Positions 1 through 10,620 of a stretch of DNA of 64,000 nucleotides are shown here, in pieces. The DNA is from a gamma proteobacterium NOR5-3 (GTDB lineage Bacteria > Pseudomonadota > Gammaproteobacteria > Pseudomonadales > Halieaceae). A model generated the notes under the pieces. That model searched no databases and was not told the origin of the DNA. It saw nothing but the letters and a program-made list of their open reading frames with translations. Position numbers and translations under genes: made by a program. Numbering within the stretch: position 1 is the first letter of the stretch; each line of letters begins with the position of its first letter. The stretch is from NCBI GenBank assembly GCA_000158155.1, contig DS999405.1:1166365-1230364 (forward strand), written 5' to 3'.

Positions 1-1
1 T

Positions 2-832
2 GAACTGGATTACAGCGAGACGACTTATAGACTCGGCGTGGAATGGGACTGGGCCGACGATAACCTCCTGTACGCAACTTTTGAGACCGGATATCGCGCC
101 GGTGGCGTCGACCTCAGCACTGTGTCTCCCACCTACGATCCAGAGTATATCGACGCGTTTACCATTGGGTCTAAAAACCGCTTCTTTGACAACACTTTGC
201 AGCTTAACGCGGAGCTGTTTCTCTGGGAGTATGACGGTCAGCAGGTCACCTACTTCACCACCCTGGACAGCGCTTCAGCTTTCCCTATTGCGAATGCCGA
301 TGCAACCATCCAAGGTTTAGATCTAGACATGATTTGGGCCGCAACAAGCAACACCACCATTGGCCTCAGCATGCAGTTCTTGGACGCCACCTATGACGAA
401 CTGACCCTGGTGTCAGATCCCGGCAGGGGGCGGTTTGGCTGCGCCTCTGACGGCGTAACGAACGGCATTGAAACCTACAGCTGTGCAGGGAACGAAATGC
501 TGTACTCCCCCGAGTTCGGCGCCGACCTAAATCTTAACCACATCGTTAATATGGGCAATTACGATCTATCTCTAACTGCCGTCGTTTCGCATCGCTCAGA
601 ACAGCAAACCAACTTCCTGTTCCTGGATGAAACCGAGTCGGACGCGTACACCATGCTCAACTTCGATGCGACATTGTTCGCAGACAATGCAGGCTGGTCT
701 GTGTCGGCCTTCGTTAGAAACGCCACGGACGAGCGATTCAGCGTGAACTCGAACGTATCCAACCGTGGACTTAATTACACTATCTATTCTCCACCGCGAA
801 CCTATGGACTGCGCTTAACCGCCAACTTCTAG
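2..832 (+). CDS. TonB-dependent receptor, C-terminal part (5' end outside window)
   Basis: The frame is open from base 2, so the gene starts before the window. What remains is the C-terminal half of a 22-strand outer-membrane barrel: alternating hydrophobic/polar strands, a typical TBDR block with YRAGGVDL and YDPEYIDAFTIGSKNRFFDN, and an end in YGLRLTANF with the terminal aromatic residue used for barrel assembly. The family imports siderophores, vitamins or glycans using TonB energy. The substrate cannot be read because the plug domain is missing. A strong intrinsic terminator follows directly. A sulfatase remnant lies next on the same strand, so a sulfated ligand is possible but unproven. 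Confidence 0.93.
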   Translation, partial: ELDYSETTYRLGVEWDWADDNLLYATFETGYRAGGVDLSTVSPTYDPEYIDAFTIGSKNRFFDNTLQLNAELFLWEYDGQQVTYFTTLDSASAFPIANADATIQGLDLDMIWAATSNTTIGLSMQFLDATYDELTLVSDPGRGRFGCASDGVTNGIETYSCAGNEMLYSPEFGADLNLNHIVNMGNYDLSLTAVVSHRSEQQTNFLFLDETESDAYTMLNFDATLFADNAGWSVSAFVRNATDERFSVNSNVSNRGLNYTIYSPPRTYGLRLTANF

Positions 833-858
833 TCATCTAAACAAGTAAGGGGCACCAG

Positions 859-2283
<1,425 letters not shown>

Positions 2284-2402
2284 ACTAGCGTCTGGCCCCA
2301 TACCGACGAAACAGTGCGCGCACCATTGATCCTCGATTTGCGGGTGTAATGGCTGACGAAGGCGCTAATTTCACGAGCAATACAGGGCCTCGCTGCTACA
2401 GC

Positions 2403-3614
2403 TCACTGACTAAGGAGAGCCGCGGAGCCCTTAAGCCGCAAGCCAGCAAGTACCACACCGGCGGCGCACAATGCCCCGAACAGCAACAAGACCATGGCCA
2501 GACCGCCCAATTGCGACTGAAGAGCCGCAGTGAGAATCGGAGCGACGAACTGTCCAAAGAAGAACACCCCGGTCCACAGCCCGGTACCGCGACCCCGCAC
2601 ATTGATAGGTAGCACCTGCAGCATCCAGGTAAGCATGGTAGGTAACAGCACACCAAACCCCAGACAGGCGATGACAATGGATCCCGCGGTCATCCACAGC
2701 GACGCAGAGAAGCCCGCTCCAAAATACCCAATAGAAGACAGTGACAGCCCTACCAGCACCAGCATGGCCCCGGAGGCACCCGGAAAACGACGAAACAAAA
2801 TCGTACCCACCGCAACACCAAGATTGGACCCCGCGCCAATAGCGCCAATCTGGCCAGGCGAAACGTCCGCACTTAGCCCCAGAATCGCACCGAGGTTTAC
2901 AATTACGGTGTAAAAGGCAATGCCCACAAACAGCGTTGTGAGTAGCAAAGGAAAGATCTTACCCAGAGGCAGTGCTGCATTACTGTGGGTGTCCTCGTGC
3001 GACGCCTGATCCGGTTCAAACAGCACCACCGCGACCAAGAGCGCAACCGGCAATGCCAACAGATACAAAAGGAACGGCCCCCGAGAACCAAGCACCTCGC
3101 CGAGAATGCCGCCAAGAGCGATCAAAACAATCGCACTTAAACTAACGGTGGCAAACTGAAGACCAATCCAGCGCTCCCGCTCTTTGCCTTTAAAATAATC
3201 ACCTATCAGGGCCGAGGCGAGAGTCATGATTACCGCCTCCGCGACGCCGAGGCCCACTCTGGCCCAGATGATGTGTATGAGGTCTGTGAGGAAGTAGGGC
3301 AGGACGCCAATCGCGGCGTAAACCAACAGAGCCAGGAGCAAGAAATTTTTTCGCCCTACGCTGTCAGAGATCCACCCCGCCACTGGAGAAAACAGCGCAA
3401 CACACAGTGCCGGCACGGTCATGGCTATAGGGACAAGAAACTCACTACCCTTAACAGCGCTAAATTCCTGCAATAGCAGAGGAAGGACGGGAACCAGCGA
3501 AATAATCGCCATGGGTGGCATGATTGCCGCAAGTAAAAGAATCACGCCATGCTTTGTGGACGCAGACTGCTGCGCGCCGGTGGACACCACGGCCCCGCCT
3601 ACCCCGTTCGCCAT
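2403..3614 (-). CDS. MFS transporter
   Basis: A 403-residue inner-membrane protein of twelve predicted hydrophobic helices, the normal MFS length. The loop between helices 2 and 3 holds the MFS motif A-like GWISDSVGRK. The ATG is preceded by TAGGAG. It is the last gene of a minus-strand run that includes an exported MBL-fold hydrolase and the malonate genes, with 74 bases separating it from the hydrolase. Substrate cannot be predicted: multidrug efflux and organic acid transport are both possible. Confidence 0.88.
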   Translation of the reverse strand: MANGVGGAVVSTGAQQSASTKHGVILLLAAIMPPMAIISLVPVLPLLLQEFSAVKGSEFLVPIAMTVPALCVALFSPVAGWISDSVGRKNFLLLALLVYAAIGVLPYFLTDLIHIIWARVGLGVAEAVIMTLASALIGDYFKGKERERWIGLQFATVSLSAIVLIALGGILGEVLGSRGPFLLYLLALPVALLVAVVLFEPDQASHEDTHSNAALPLGKIFPLLLTTLFVGIAFYTVIVNLGAILGLSADVSPGQIGAIGAGSNLGVAVGTILFRRFPGASGAMLVLVGLSLSSIGYFGAGFSASLWMTAGSIVIACLGFGVLLPTMLTWMLQVLPINVRGRGTGLWTGVFFFGQFVAPILTAALQSQLGGLAMVLLLFGALCAAGVVLAGLRLKGSAALLSQ

Positions 3615-3688
3615 AATTGTTCACTCCTAGAATTCTTGATGTGGGTCATCCAAAAGCATGGATGAACCGCGGAAGGCCCGCATTCAGA

Positions 3689-4666
3689 TCAAAAGCGTTC
3701 CAGATCAGATGCAATGACGATCTCGCCCTTAAAGGCCTTGGCGATTTCACTCGTGTAGCGCTGCGCCATGGCCTCGTCTGTAATGTTGGGCACCATGTGT
3801 GTCACAACCAATCGTTTAGCGTCGGCGCCGGCGCCCATCTCACCCACCTGAATAGGTAGCAGGTGATGAGCCCTGAAGTGCCATTCGATACCGTCCATCA
3901 TCTTCTTTGGCGCGTCCGGGTTGTGAGCTCGAACATTCGCCAGCACGGCCGGTATATCCATCATTTCGATAACCAAAAGATCCGCACCTTTTGCCAGCTC
4001 CTCTACCGCCTCACTGGGGCCTGTGTCACCGGTGTATACAATGGAACGGTCTTCAAGATCGAAACGGAACGACAAAGCTTTGGCCTTTTCTGGTGCGCCA
4101 CTCGCCTCTGGAATCTTAAAGTGACTGTTCTCTGCCGAGATCACGGACACTCCGTCCAGCTCGACCACCACGCCATGCACCAGTTCTTGTACTTCAACAT
4201 TTGCGGACCACTCTTGTCGCGGCATCCCATAAGCAGCTTCTCTGGGGCCCTCCATGGCGGCTAGCAGGCCGTCAATGAACGCCTTGGTCCCCGGGGGGCC
4301 ATAGATCGATAGCTTGTTGCGTGCGTTGAGCTGCATTCGTTGGCCAAGAAGCGCAAGCATGCCGCCGGTATGATCGAAATGCAGGTGGCTTAAAAATATG
4401 CCTTTAATCTGAGGGAGGCGATAACCCGCCTTCACTAACTGGGCGCCCGCCCCATCACCAGCATCCACGAGGTAAAGCTCCTTACCCACAAGAAGCGCGT
4501 TCGCCGGTTGGGAGCGGTTGTGCGTGGCCTCGGGCCCACCGTTGGTACCCAGGGTAATAAAGACATTCGCTGCCTGCTCCTGTGTGCCCGCGTCATGGTG
4601 CTGCGCCAAGCTCGACACTGACAATGAAAGTGCAGACGCCAAAAATATCGACCGAAAAATATTCAA
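3689..4666 (-). CDS. Exported metallo-beta-lactamase-fold hydrolase
   Basis: 325 residues with an N-terminal signal peptide (hydrophobic core ending SLAQ, cleavage near residue 22). The zinc motif HLHFDHTGG and later ligands (YTGDTGPSE and VVTHMVP) mark the metallo-beta-lactamase superfamily, closest in pattern to the RNase Z/AtsA-type branch. The start is a TTG eight bases downstream of GGAGG, which decides it. The product should act in the periplasm. Substrate is unknown. An AtsA-like esterase or sulfatase is one option given sulfatase genes nearby, but that is inference. Confidence 0.85.
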   Translation of the reverse strand: MNIFRSIFLASALSLSVSSLAQHHDAGTQEQAANVFITLGTNGGPEATHNRSQPANALLVGKELYLVDAGDGAGAQLVKAGYRLPQIKGIFLSHLHFDHTGGMLALLGQRMQLNARNKLSIYGPPGTKAFIDGLLAAMEGPREAAYGMPRQEWSANVEVQELVHGVVVELDGVSVISAENSHFKIPEASGAPEKAKALSFRFDLEDRSIVYTGDTGPSEAVEELAKGADLLVIEMMDIPAVLANVRAHNPDAPKKMMDGIEWHFRAHHLLPIQVGEMGAGADAKRLVVTHMVPNITDEAMAQRYTSEIAKAFKGEIVIASDLERF

Positions 4667-4846
4667 ACCCTACCTCCGGGCAGCGCTAAGCCGCATGAGA
4701 CTCATTAAATTGTTATGCGCTTATGGAAACACCGGTCCGTGCATAAACCAAATAATTTATTTCGATGCAAAAGCATCAGTAGTTTCTATACTAGAGATCG
4801 TGCCCACTCGCCACTTAGCGTGTCGCCGACACTCTTGTAACAATGC

Positions 4847-6331
4847 TTAGACTAAGCTGCGCAATGCCGATTTGGTGACCTTACCCATGGCGTTCCTTGG
4901 CAGACTATCGACGATCTTCATGGCCTTGGGGATTTTGTAAGACGACATTTTTCCTGCACACCACTGTTTTAGATCGTCGTACGCCAAAGATGCGCCCTCC
5001 TTCAGAGCGACCACCGCGAGCACAGACTCTCCCCAGGTGTCGTCCGGCACGCCTAGCACCGCCACCTCTGCGATCGCCTCATGGGTGAGGAGCACAGCCT
5101 CAATCTCAAGCGCCGAAAGCTTGTAGCCCCCGGACTTGATGATATCGATGGAAGAACGCCCCATGATGCGGTAGTAACCATCGTCGAGCACCGCCACATC
5201 TCCAGTGGCAAACCACCCATCGACAAAGCTCTCTTTTGTCGCCGTTTCGTTGTTCCAGTACTCGAGAAAAACACTATCGCCCTTAACGCGGATCTCTCCG
5301 GGGGATCCCTCGTCCGCGATAGGTACGTTGTGCTCATCAAACAGATTAACCTCGACCCCAGGCAAGGCCTGCCCCACGTGCCCTGCGCGGCGCTCCCCAT
5401 TGTAGGGATTCGATAGCGCCATACCGATTTCGGTCATCCCATAGCGCTCTAAAAGCACCTGCCCGGTCAGCTCCTTCCAGCGATAAAACAGACTCTCGGG
5501 ACAGGCCGCCGAACCCGAGACATTCAAACGCATGGCCCTAAAGCCCGCGCAAATTTCTGCAAGCGCTGCGGCATCTATCGTCTCGAAGTACTGAATCAGC
5601 TTTACGTAAATCGTCGGCACCGCCATAAAAACACTAAACGTACCCGCAGCCACCTGACCGGTGATATGTGGCATATCAAAGGACTTGTACAAGTGGACGC
5701 TAGCGCCCGATGCCAAAGCACAACTGAGGATATTGATAATGCCGTGCACGTGATGCAGGGGCAAAAACAAGGGAATTACATCATCCGAGCCCCATTCCCA
5801 GGCCTCGATCAACGTGCCGATCTGCGCCTGAATAGTTTTATGCGTGCTAACAACACCTTTGGGTTTACTGGTGGTGCCACTGGTGAACAAAATCATGGCA
5901 CGCCGCTCAGGCGCTAGCGCTGGCAACTCAGCAAGCTCCTCGCGCAACACATCAGTAACGCCAAGCAAATCAATCCCCAGCTGCGCACACAGATCAACGA
6001 GCGACTCTCGGTGCTCAGCACCGGCTATGAGTCGCGTGACTGAGGCACTGCCAAGGTAGTGCTCTAACTCCGTTACCGCAGAGGCCACATTCAAGGGAAC
6101 CGCAATGCCCCCCGCACGCCAAACGCCATGCATCGTCGCTACATAGTCCATGCTCGCCGGTAAGAAAAAGGCTATCCGCTCCTCAGCTAAATCGCTGCTG
6201 TCGCCGAGTAAGCCGCTGGCGATGCACTTGGCACGATAATTCAGCTGTGCATAACTAAACTCCTGGTCAAACTCGACCAAAGCTATTTTGCTGTTGTCGC
6301 CACGTAACTCAGGAAAAGAAGGCAAAGGCAT
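4847..6331 (-). CDS. matB: Malonyl-CoA synthetase (AMP-forming), MatB-like
   Basis: A 494-residue member of the acyl-adenylate ligase superfamily. The P-loop-like motif ILFTSGTTSKPKG is at residues 147-159. RYGMTEIGMALSNPY followed by RRAG matches the malonyl-CoA synthetase acceptor pocket. The hinge (GYYRIMGRSS), KSGGYK and the catalytic C-terminal lysine in NAMGKVTK are all present. It would convert malonate, ATP and CoA to malonyl-CoA in the cytoplasm. Strong support comes from its neighbours: madM and madL, the two-subunit malonate importer, lie just upstream on the same strand (58-base gap). A methylmalonyl or other dicarboxylic acid specificity is possible. Confidence 0.88.
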   Translation of the reverse strand: MPLPSFPELRGDNSKIALVEFDQEFSYAQLNYRAKCIASGLLGDSSDLAEERIAFFLPASMDYVATMHGVWRAGGIAVPLNVASAVTELEHYLGSASVTRLIAGAEHRESLVDLCAQLGIDLLGVTDVLREELAELPALAPERRAMILFTSGTTSKPKGVVSTHKTIQAQIGTLIEAWEWGSDDVIPLFLPLHHVHGIINILSCALASGASVHLYKSFDMPHITGQVAAGTFSVFMAVPTIYVKLIQYFETIDAAALAEICAGFRAMRLNVSGSAACPESLFYRWKELTGQVLLERYGMTEIGMALSNPYNGERRAGHVGQALPGVEVNLFDEHNVPIADEGSPGEIRVKGDSVFLEYWNNETATKESFVDGWFATGDVAVLDDGYYRIMGRSSIDIIKSGGYKLSALEIEAVLLTHEAIAEVAVLGVPDDTWGESVLAVVALKEGASLAYDDLKQWCAGKMSSYKIPKAMKIVDSLPRNAMGKVTKSALRSLV

Positions 6332-6389
6332 AGATTAAGGGTCTCGATATTATTCTGATAATTTCACAGCGCGTAACAGCCGTGTTGTT

Positions 6390-7148
6390 CTAAAAAATAG
6401 CACTAACGACAAAAAACAGTACCGATGGCCCCAGCAGGCAACCAATGCCGGTATAGAAAGTTGCGGTCATTGCACCATAGGGAACTAACTTGGGGTCTGT
6501 GGCTGCTAAACCTGCCGCAACACCGCTGGTCGTCCCCATCAATCCGCCGAAGACCATGGCAGACTGCGGATTGTCCAAGCCAATGGATTTGGCCACAAAG
6601 GGCGTCCCGACCATCACCAAAATGGACTTCACTAATCCTGCGGCAACGCTCAGTGTGATTACGGCATCTGCTGCGCCAATGGCCTCTCCCGTCACCGGGC
6701 CCACAATATAAGTCACGGCACCCGCCCCAATGGTAGTGATCGACACAGCGTCGCTATACCCAAATGCCACGGCCACCGCAGCGCCCACAAAAAACGATAC
6801 AAGCACCCCGGCAAAAATCGAGACAATCCCAGCCAGTCCTGCCTTTTTTAGTTCACTAAAGTTCACACCAAAGGCAGTAGCAACAATGGCAAAGTCGCGC
6901 ATCATGCCGCCACCGAGCAAACCAATGCCTCCTAGCAACCAGATATCTGCCACTCCGGATTGACCACCGCTGCGCACCCCACCCCAATAGGCCGCCAGCA
7001 AGCCGAGGGCAATGGCGATCGCAGACCCGTGAATACGACCCGCCGTGAGCCTGTTTGACACGAAATACGATACCCACATCACTAAACCGATAAAGGCAAA
7101 AGCGACAATCAAGCTGTTACGGAGAAAAACCGTCTCGATGACATCCAT
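6390..7148 (-). CDS. madM: Malonate transporter subunit MadM
   Basis: 252 residues, very hydrophobic, with the MadM pattern: an N-terminal helix, then LLGGGMMRDFAIVATAFG, a central glycine-rich repeat with IGAGAVTYIVGPVTGEAIGAADAV, and a GGLMGTTSGVAAGLAATD segment near the C-terminus. With MadL it forms the sodium-dependent malonate importer of the inner membrane. Its ATG shares one base with the madL stop codon (TGATG), so the two are translationally coupled. matB follows 58 bases downstream. Confidence 0.9.
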   Translation of the reverse strand: MDVIETVFLRNSLIVAFAFIGLVMWVSYFVSNRLTAGRIHGSAIAIALGLLAAYWGGVRSGGQSGVADIWLLGGIGLLGGGMMRDFAIVATAFGVNFSELKKAGLAGIVSIFAGVLVSFFVGAAVAVAFGYSDAVSITTIGAGAVTYIVGPVTGEAIGAADAVITLSVAAGLVKSILVMVGTPFVAKSIGLDNPQSAMVFGGLMGTTSGVAAGLAATDPKLVPYGAMTATFYTGIGCLLGPSVLFFVVSAIF

Positions 7149-7540
7149 CAGGAAACGGCCCCGCTGTCTGCGTTTTCAGCATTCTCTGGCTTTCCAATTC
7201 GGCTCAGCAGAGGTACCAGTGCAAAAGAGACGACTACCGCCGCCACCCCGGCGACCAGGGCCAGCACCCCGCCATCCACAGCCGCAGCCACGTTCTGCTT
7301 AGCAGCCATTGCCACCACAATGGGGATGTACATGGCACTCCAGAACTGGATACCTGAACCCGCCGCGCCGCAAGTCAGCGATTTGAAGCGCTCTGAGTTG
7401 CTAAGCAATACCAGCAAAAGCATGGCGATGCCGACCCCACCGACATTGGCACTAACACCGAGCAGCTCACCCAGCAACTGACCGGTGAGCATGCCGAGCA
7501 AGAGACAGCCAGAAAGAAGAGCAACGCCGTAAATAATCAT
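7148..7540 (-). CDS. madL: Malonate transporter subunit MadL
   Basis: 130 residues, about four hydrophobic helices, the usual size of MadL. Recognisable blocks include GMLTGQLLGELLG near residue 16 and SGIQFWSAMYIPIVVAMAA in the middle. It forms the malonate carrier with MadM, whose start codon overlaps the madL stop by one base. It is the first gene of madL-madM-matB. A 16-base palindrome lies 26 to 41 bases upstream of its start and could be the control site. Confidence 0.9.
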   Translation of the reverse strand: MIIYGVALLSGCLLLGMLTGQLLGELLGVSANVGGVGIAMLLLVLLSNSERFKSLTCGAAGSGIQFWSAMYIPIVVAMAAKQNVAAAVDGGVLALVAGVAAVVVSFALVPLLSRIGKPENAENADSGAVS

Positions 7541-7565
7541 AGATTCTTATTCTTCAAGAATGAGT

Positions 7566-7581
7566 GCGCAGAATTCTGCGC
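7566..7581. promoter_or_regulatory. 16-bp perfect palindrome upstream of madL
   Basis: GCGCAGAATTCTGCGC is a perfect palindrome located 26 bases 5' of the madL start and 50 bases 3' of the cation ATPase stop. It lacks a T-tract on the minus strand, so it is not a typical terminator. An imperfect ATGCAT-T-ATGCAT repeat follows at 7586-7598. Its position suggests an operator for the malonate genes. No regulator is encoded nearby. Confidence 0.45.
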
Positions 7582-7630
7582 TGCAATGCATTATGCATCC
7601 GATGACCGCTCTGTACATCGCTATGGCTGG

Positions 7631-10411
7631 CTAGCCCTGGGGCTTGTTCACAAAGATTACGCGCAGCTTCTTGTCACTTTCGATGGCTATGAAGCTGGGC
7701 AAGAAGCACAGCAGAATTACAGGCCACCACTCGCTGGGAAACGGTGCCGTACGAAACAGGGCCGCTGCCTCAGGTATGAGTGTAGGAATAAGTCGTATCA
7801 ATATACTCAGCGTAATGCCACCCAAGAGCCACGGGTTACTAAAGGGACTAAAACTAAACACTGAGTGACGGACGGATCGCGCGCTGACCAAATAGCCAAA
7901 GTGGGCTAGTAAAATACCCCAAAAAGCTGCCGTCTGCGCCTGAGTCAAAAGTAGCGTATCAATCACTACGCCGGCATCGTTCACCGCAGCGTGACCAAAG
8001 TAATAATACACGCCGAACCCCGGAAGCGAGATCGCCAAGCCTAGAAGCACAACCCGTTGTATAAACAGTGGGTTAATAATATGCGTATTAGCTGCCCTTG
8101 GCGGTACATCGAGTAATCCTTTTTCCTTGGACTCAAGCATAAGCGGCATAGTGAGCAGCACGGAATCCAGAAGGTTTATCCAGAGTATCTGCACTGGCTC
8201 AAGAACAAAGCGCGCGGCAAACAACGGCGTGCTGGCCGCCATAAGAACCGCTCCCAGAATCAACAGCGCCTGCGCGGCATTGGTGGGCAGAGTGTAAAGG
8301 ATCGCTTTTTGTAAGTTGTTCCAGGCGTGACGGCCCTCTTCCACCGCTGCGACAATCGTCGCAAAGTTATCGTCCTGGAGCACCATGTCTGCCGCTTCTT
8401 TGGCCACCTCGGTACCACTGAGACCCATAGCGATACCAATATCTGCCGCTTTGAGCGCCGGCGCGTCGTTAACACCATCACCGGTCATAGCCACGACGTG
8501 CCCATTCGCCATCAGTGCTTCTGCAATCGCTTTTTTATGCTCAGGCGCAACTCGCGCGTATACAGAGACCTCTTCTACCGTTAGGCGCATAGCCTGCTCG
8601 TCCAGCAAGGAAAGCTGCGAACCGGTCAACGCCTTCTGTGCATCGATGCCCAGCTGCCTCGCAATGGCCTGCGCCGTATCCGGGTGATCCCCGGTAATCA
8701 TCACCGTGCGAATCCCCGCTCGCTGACAGGCTGCCACGGCTTCGATGGCAGATTGCTTCGGAGGATCGATCATTCCCTGCAGGCCAAGAAACGTCAGATC
8801 GCGCAAATCTTCCGTTCTAAGATCGCACTTGTCGGCAGCCACAAGCTTGCTTGCAAACCCCAGTGTACGCAGTGCGTCGCTGGCGAAAGCGCCCGCTTTC
8901 TCAGAAGCCCTAGGCCGATCAAGAGTAACTTCAGCGCCGAGCGCATCCAGCTCCCGATCACACATTGCCAACAGAATCTCCGGCGCACCTTTGACAAAAA
9001 TCCGACGCTCACCGTGTATATCGACCAACACCGCCATGTACTTGGCCGCCGAATCAAAGGGCATATCCTCCAAGCGCCGGACACTTTCATCCACCAGGCC
9101 CGCTTTAACCCCAGCGATACGCAAGGCGATTTCGGTAGGGTCGCCCAGCGCCTGACCGCCCCGCACCCGTGCATTGTTGCAGTGATAGCCAGCCTCAATC
9201 AGTCGATGAAGCGCCGGTGCATCAATCATCTGCACCGGCTCATGCAGAACAAATTGGCCCTCCAAAGAAGTCCCTTCGCCGGTAACAGCGTAAGTCAAAC
9301 CACCGGCAGCGCAGCGAGTCACCGTCATACGGTTTTCCGTAAGCGTGCCGGTTTTGTCTGAGCAAATGACCGAGGTCGCCCCCAGCGTCTCCGCCGCCGG
9401 CAGTTTACGAATCAGCGCATTGCGCCGCGCCATAACAACACCGGACAGGGCAAGAATCGATGTCACAAGGGCCGGCAGCATCTCGGGAATCGCCGCCACA
9501 ACCAAAGACACGGCACCCAAAAAGCTGTAACTCATCTCGTAACCGAGATACAGGCCATAGGCAAAATTGAACGCACCCACCGCCAAAATGGCGACAATCA
9601 AACTGCGGACAAACTCCTTCATCTTGCGCTGCAGCGGCGTCGACGCCGTTTGTGCAGACTTGACCATATCGGCAATCTGCCCAAACTGCGTCGCGCTACC
9701 GGTGGAAAACACCAGGCCTAAGCCGCCGCCTTGACTGATGTAAGTGCCGGAAAAGCCAATATTGCGTTGATCGCCTGGCACCAGATCATCACCGGGGACG
9801 GCCTGGGTGAGCTTTGCTACCGGCACCGATTCACCGGTCAACGAGGACTCATCGACGTGCAGGTTACTGGCTTCGATAAAACGCAGGTCAGCCGGAATCT
9901 TGTCTCCCGCTTCGAGTACCACAATGTCCCCAGGGACTAAGATCGTAGCCGCGATACGGTGGCGTTCACCGTCGCGCACCACGAGACACTCATGCACCAT
10001 CATATTTCGCAGCGCATCCAATGCTCCTTCAGCCTTACCCTCCTGAACAAATCCCAGCACCGCGTTGAGCAACACCACAGAAAAAATCACGATAGTGTCC
10101 GGCAACATATGGCTACCCAGCAGAGTCAGCGTCCCGGTTACGATGGCCGTAACCAGCAGAATGATCACCATGGGGTCATTGAACTGCTGTAAAAAGCGCT
10201 GCCAGGCGGGCGTCTTGCGAAAGGCAATTTCATTGGGGCCGTACTTTTCAAGACGCTGTGCAGCGTTGTTTGCACTCAGGCCGGAATCAGACGTCTGCAA
10301 CTGATCAAGCAGTTCATCTTTGTTTAACTGGTAAGCGTCAGCCCCAATATGGTTTGCCCTAGGCACAGCGGAACTCACCGAGTCCGGGTGCCCATGAGGA
10401 CAGGTAGCCAT
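7631..10411 (-). CDS. P2-type cation-transporting ATPase (Ca2+-ATPase-like)
   Basis: 926 residues with the full P-type layout: cation ATPase N-terminal domain (from about residue 25), membrane helices 1-2, actuator domain with LTGES (191-195), helices 3-4, phosphorylation motif SDKTGT with Asp352, KGAPE in the nucleotide domain, MTGDGVNDAP hinge, and a C-terminal six-helix domain. It hydrolyses ATP to move a cation across the inner membrane. Two membrane motifs differ from SERCA/PMR1: helix 4 has PEMLP (309-313) instead of PEGLP, and helix 6 has NLLDS instead of the NxxxD spacing. Calcium specificity is therefore uncertain. The N-terminus carries a Cys/His-rich CPHGH. Confidence 0.9.
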   Translation of the reverse strand: MATCPHGHPDSVSSAVPRANHIGADAYQLNKDELLDQLQTSDSGLSANNAAQRLEKYGPNEIAFRKTPAWQRFLQQFNDPMVIILLVTAIVTGTLTLLGSHMLPDTIVIFSVVLLNAVLGFVQEGKAEGALDALRNMMVHECLVVRDGERHRIAATILVPGDIVVLEAGDKIPADLRFIEASNLHVDESSLTGESVPVAKLTQAVPGDDLVPGDQRNIGFSGTYISQGGGLGLVFSTGSATQFGQIADMVKSAQTASTPLQRKMKEFVRSLIVAILAVGAFNFAYGLYLGYEMSYSFLGAVSLVVAAIPEMLPALVTSILALSGVVMARRNALIRKLPAAETLGATSVICSDKTGTLTENRMTVTRCAAGGLTYAVTGEGTSLEGQFVLHEPVQMIDAPALHRLIEAGYHCNNARVRGGQALGDPTEIALRIAGVKAGLVDESVRRLEDMPFDSAAKYMAVLVDIHGERRIFVKGAPEILLAMCDRELDALGAEVTLDRPRASEKAGAFASDALRTLGFASKLVAADKCDLRTEDLRDLTFLGLQGMIDPPKQSAIEAVAACQRAGIRTVMITGDHPDTAQAIARQLGIDAQKALTGSQLSLLDEQAMRLTVEEVSVYARVAPEHKKAIAEALMANGHVVAMTGDGVNDAPALKAADIGIAMGLSGTEVAKEAADMVLQDDNFATIVAAVEEGRHAWNNLQKAILYTLPTNAAQALLILGAVLMAASTPLFAARFVLEPVQILWINLLDSVLLTMPLMLESKEKGLLDVPPRAANTHIINPLFIQRVVLLGLAISLPGFGVYYYFGHAAVNDAGVVIDTLLLTQAQTAAFWGILLAHFGYLVSARSVRHSVFSFSPFSNPWLLGGITLSILIRLIPTLIPEAAALFRTAPFPSEWWPVILLCFLPSFIAIESDKKLRVIFVNKPQG

Positions 10412-10620
10412 ACATATCCAGCATATTGCTGAGGTCGGGTTTTGACGCCGCCCGAATTTAGCGCAAACAACATAGGCATCTCTTATTGACTAGCAATCGA
10501 TTCGATCATCGCAAGCCTCTTCAAGGCTCCCTCTTTGCCAACCTACCTGAGCGCGTATCAAACGCGCGGCGTGAACTCTTTACGCCTCCAGAGGTATTAA
10601 GAAATATACCTGCACACGCC

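Noticed and set aside
2396-3115. Several open frames antisense or out of frame inside the MFS gene
   Set aside because: They have no binding site or family pattern and shadow the clear MFS coding frame.
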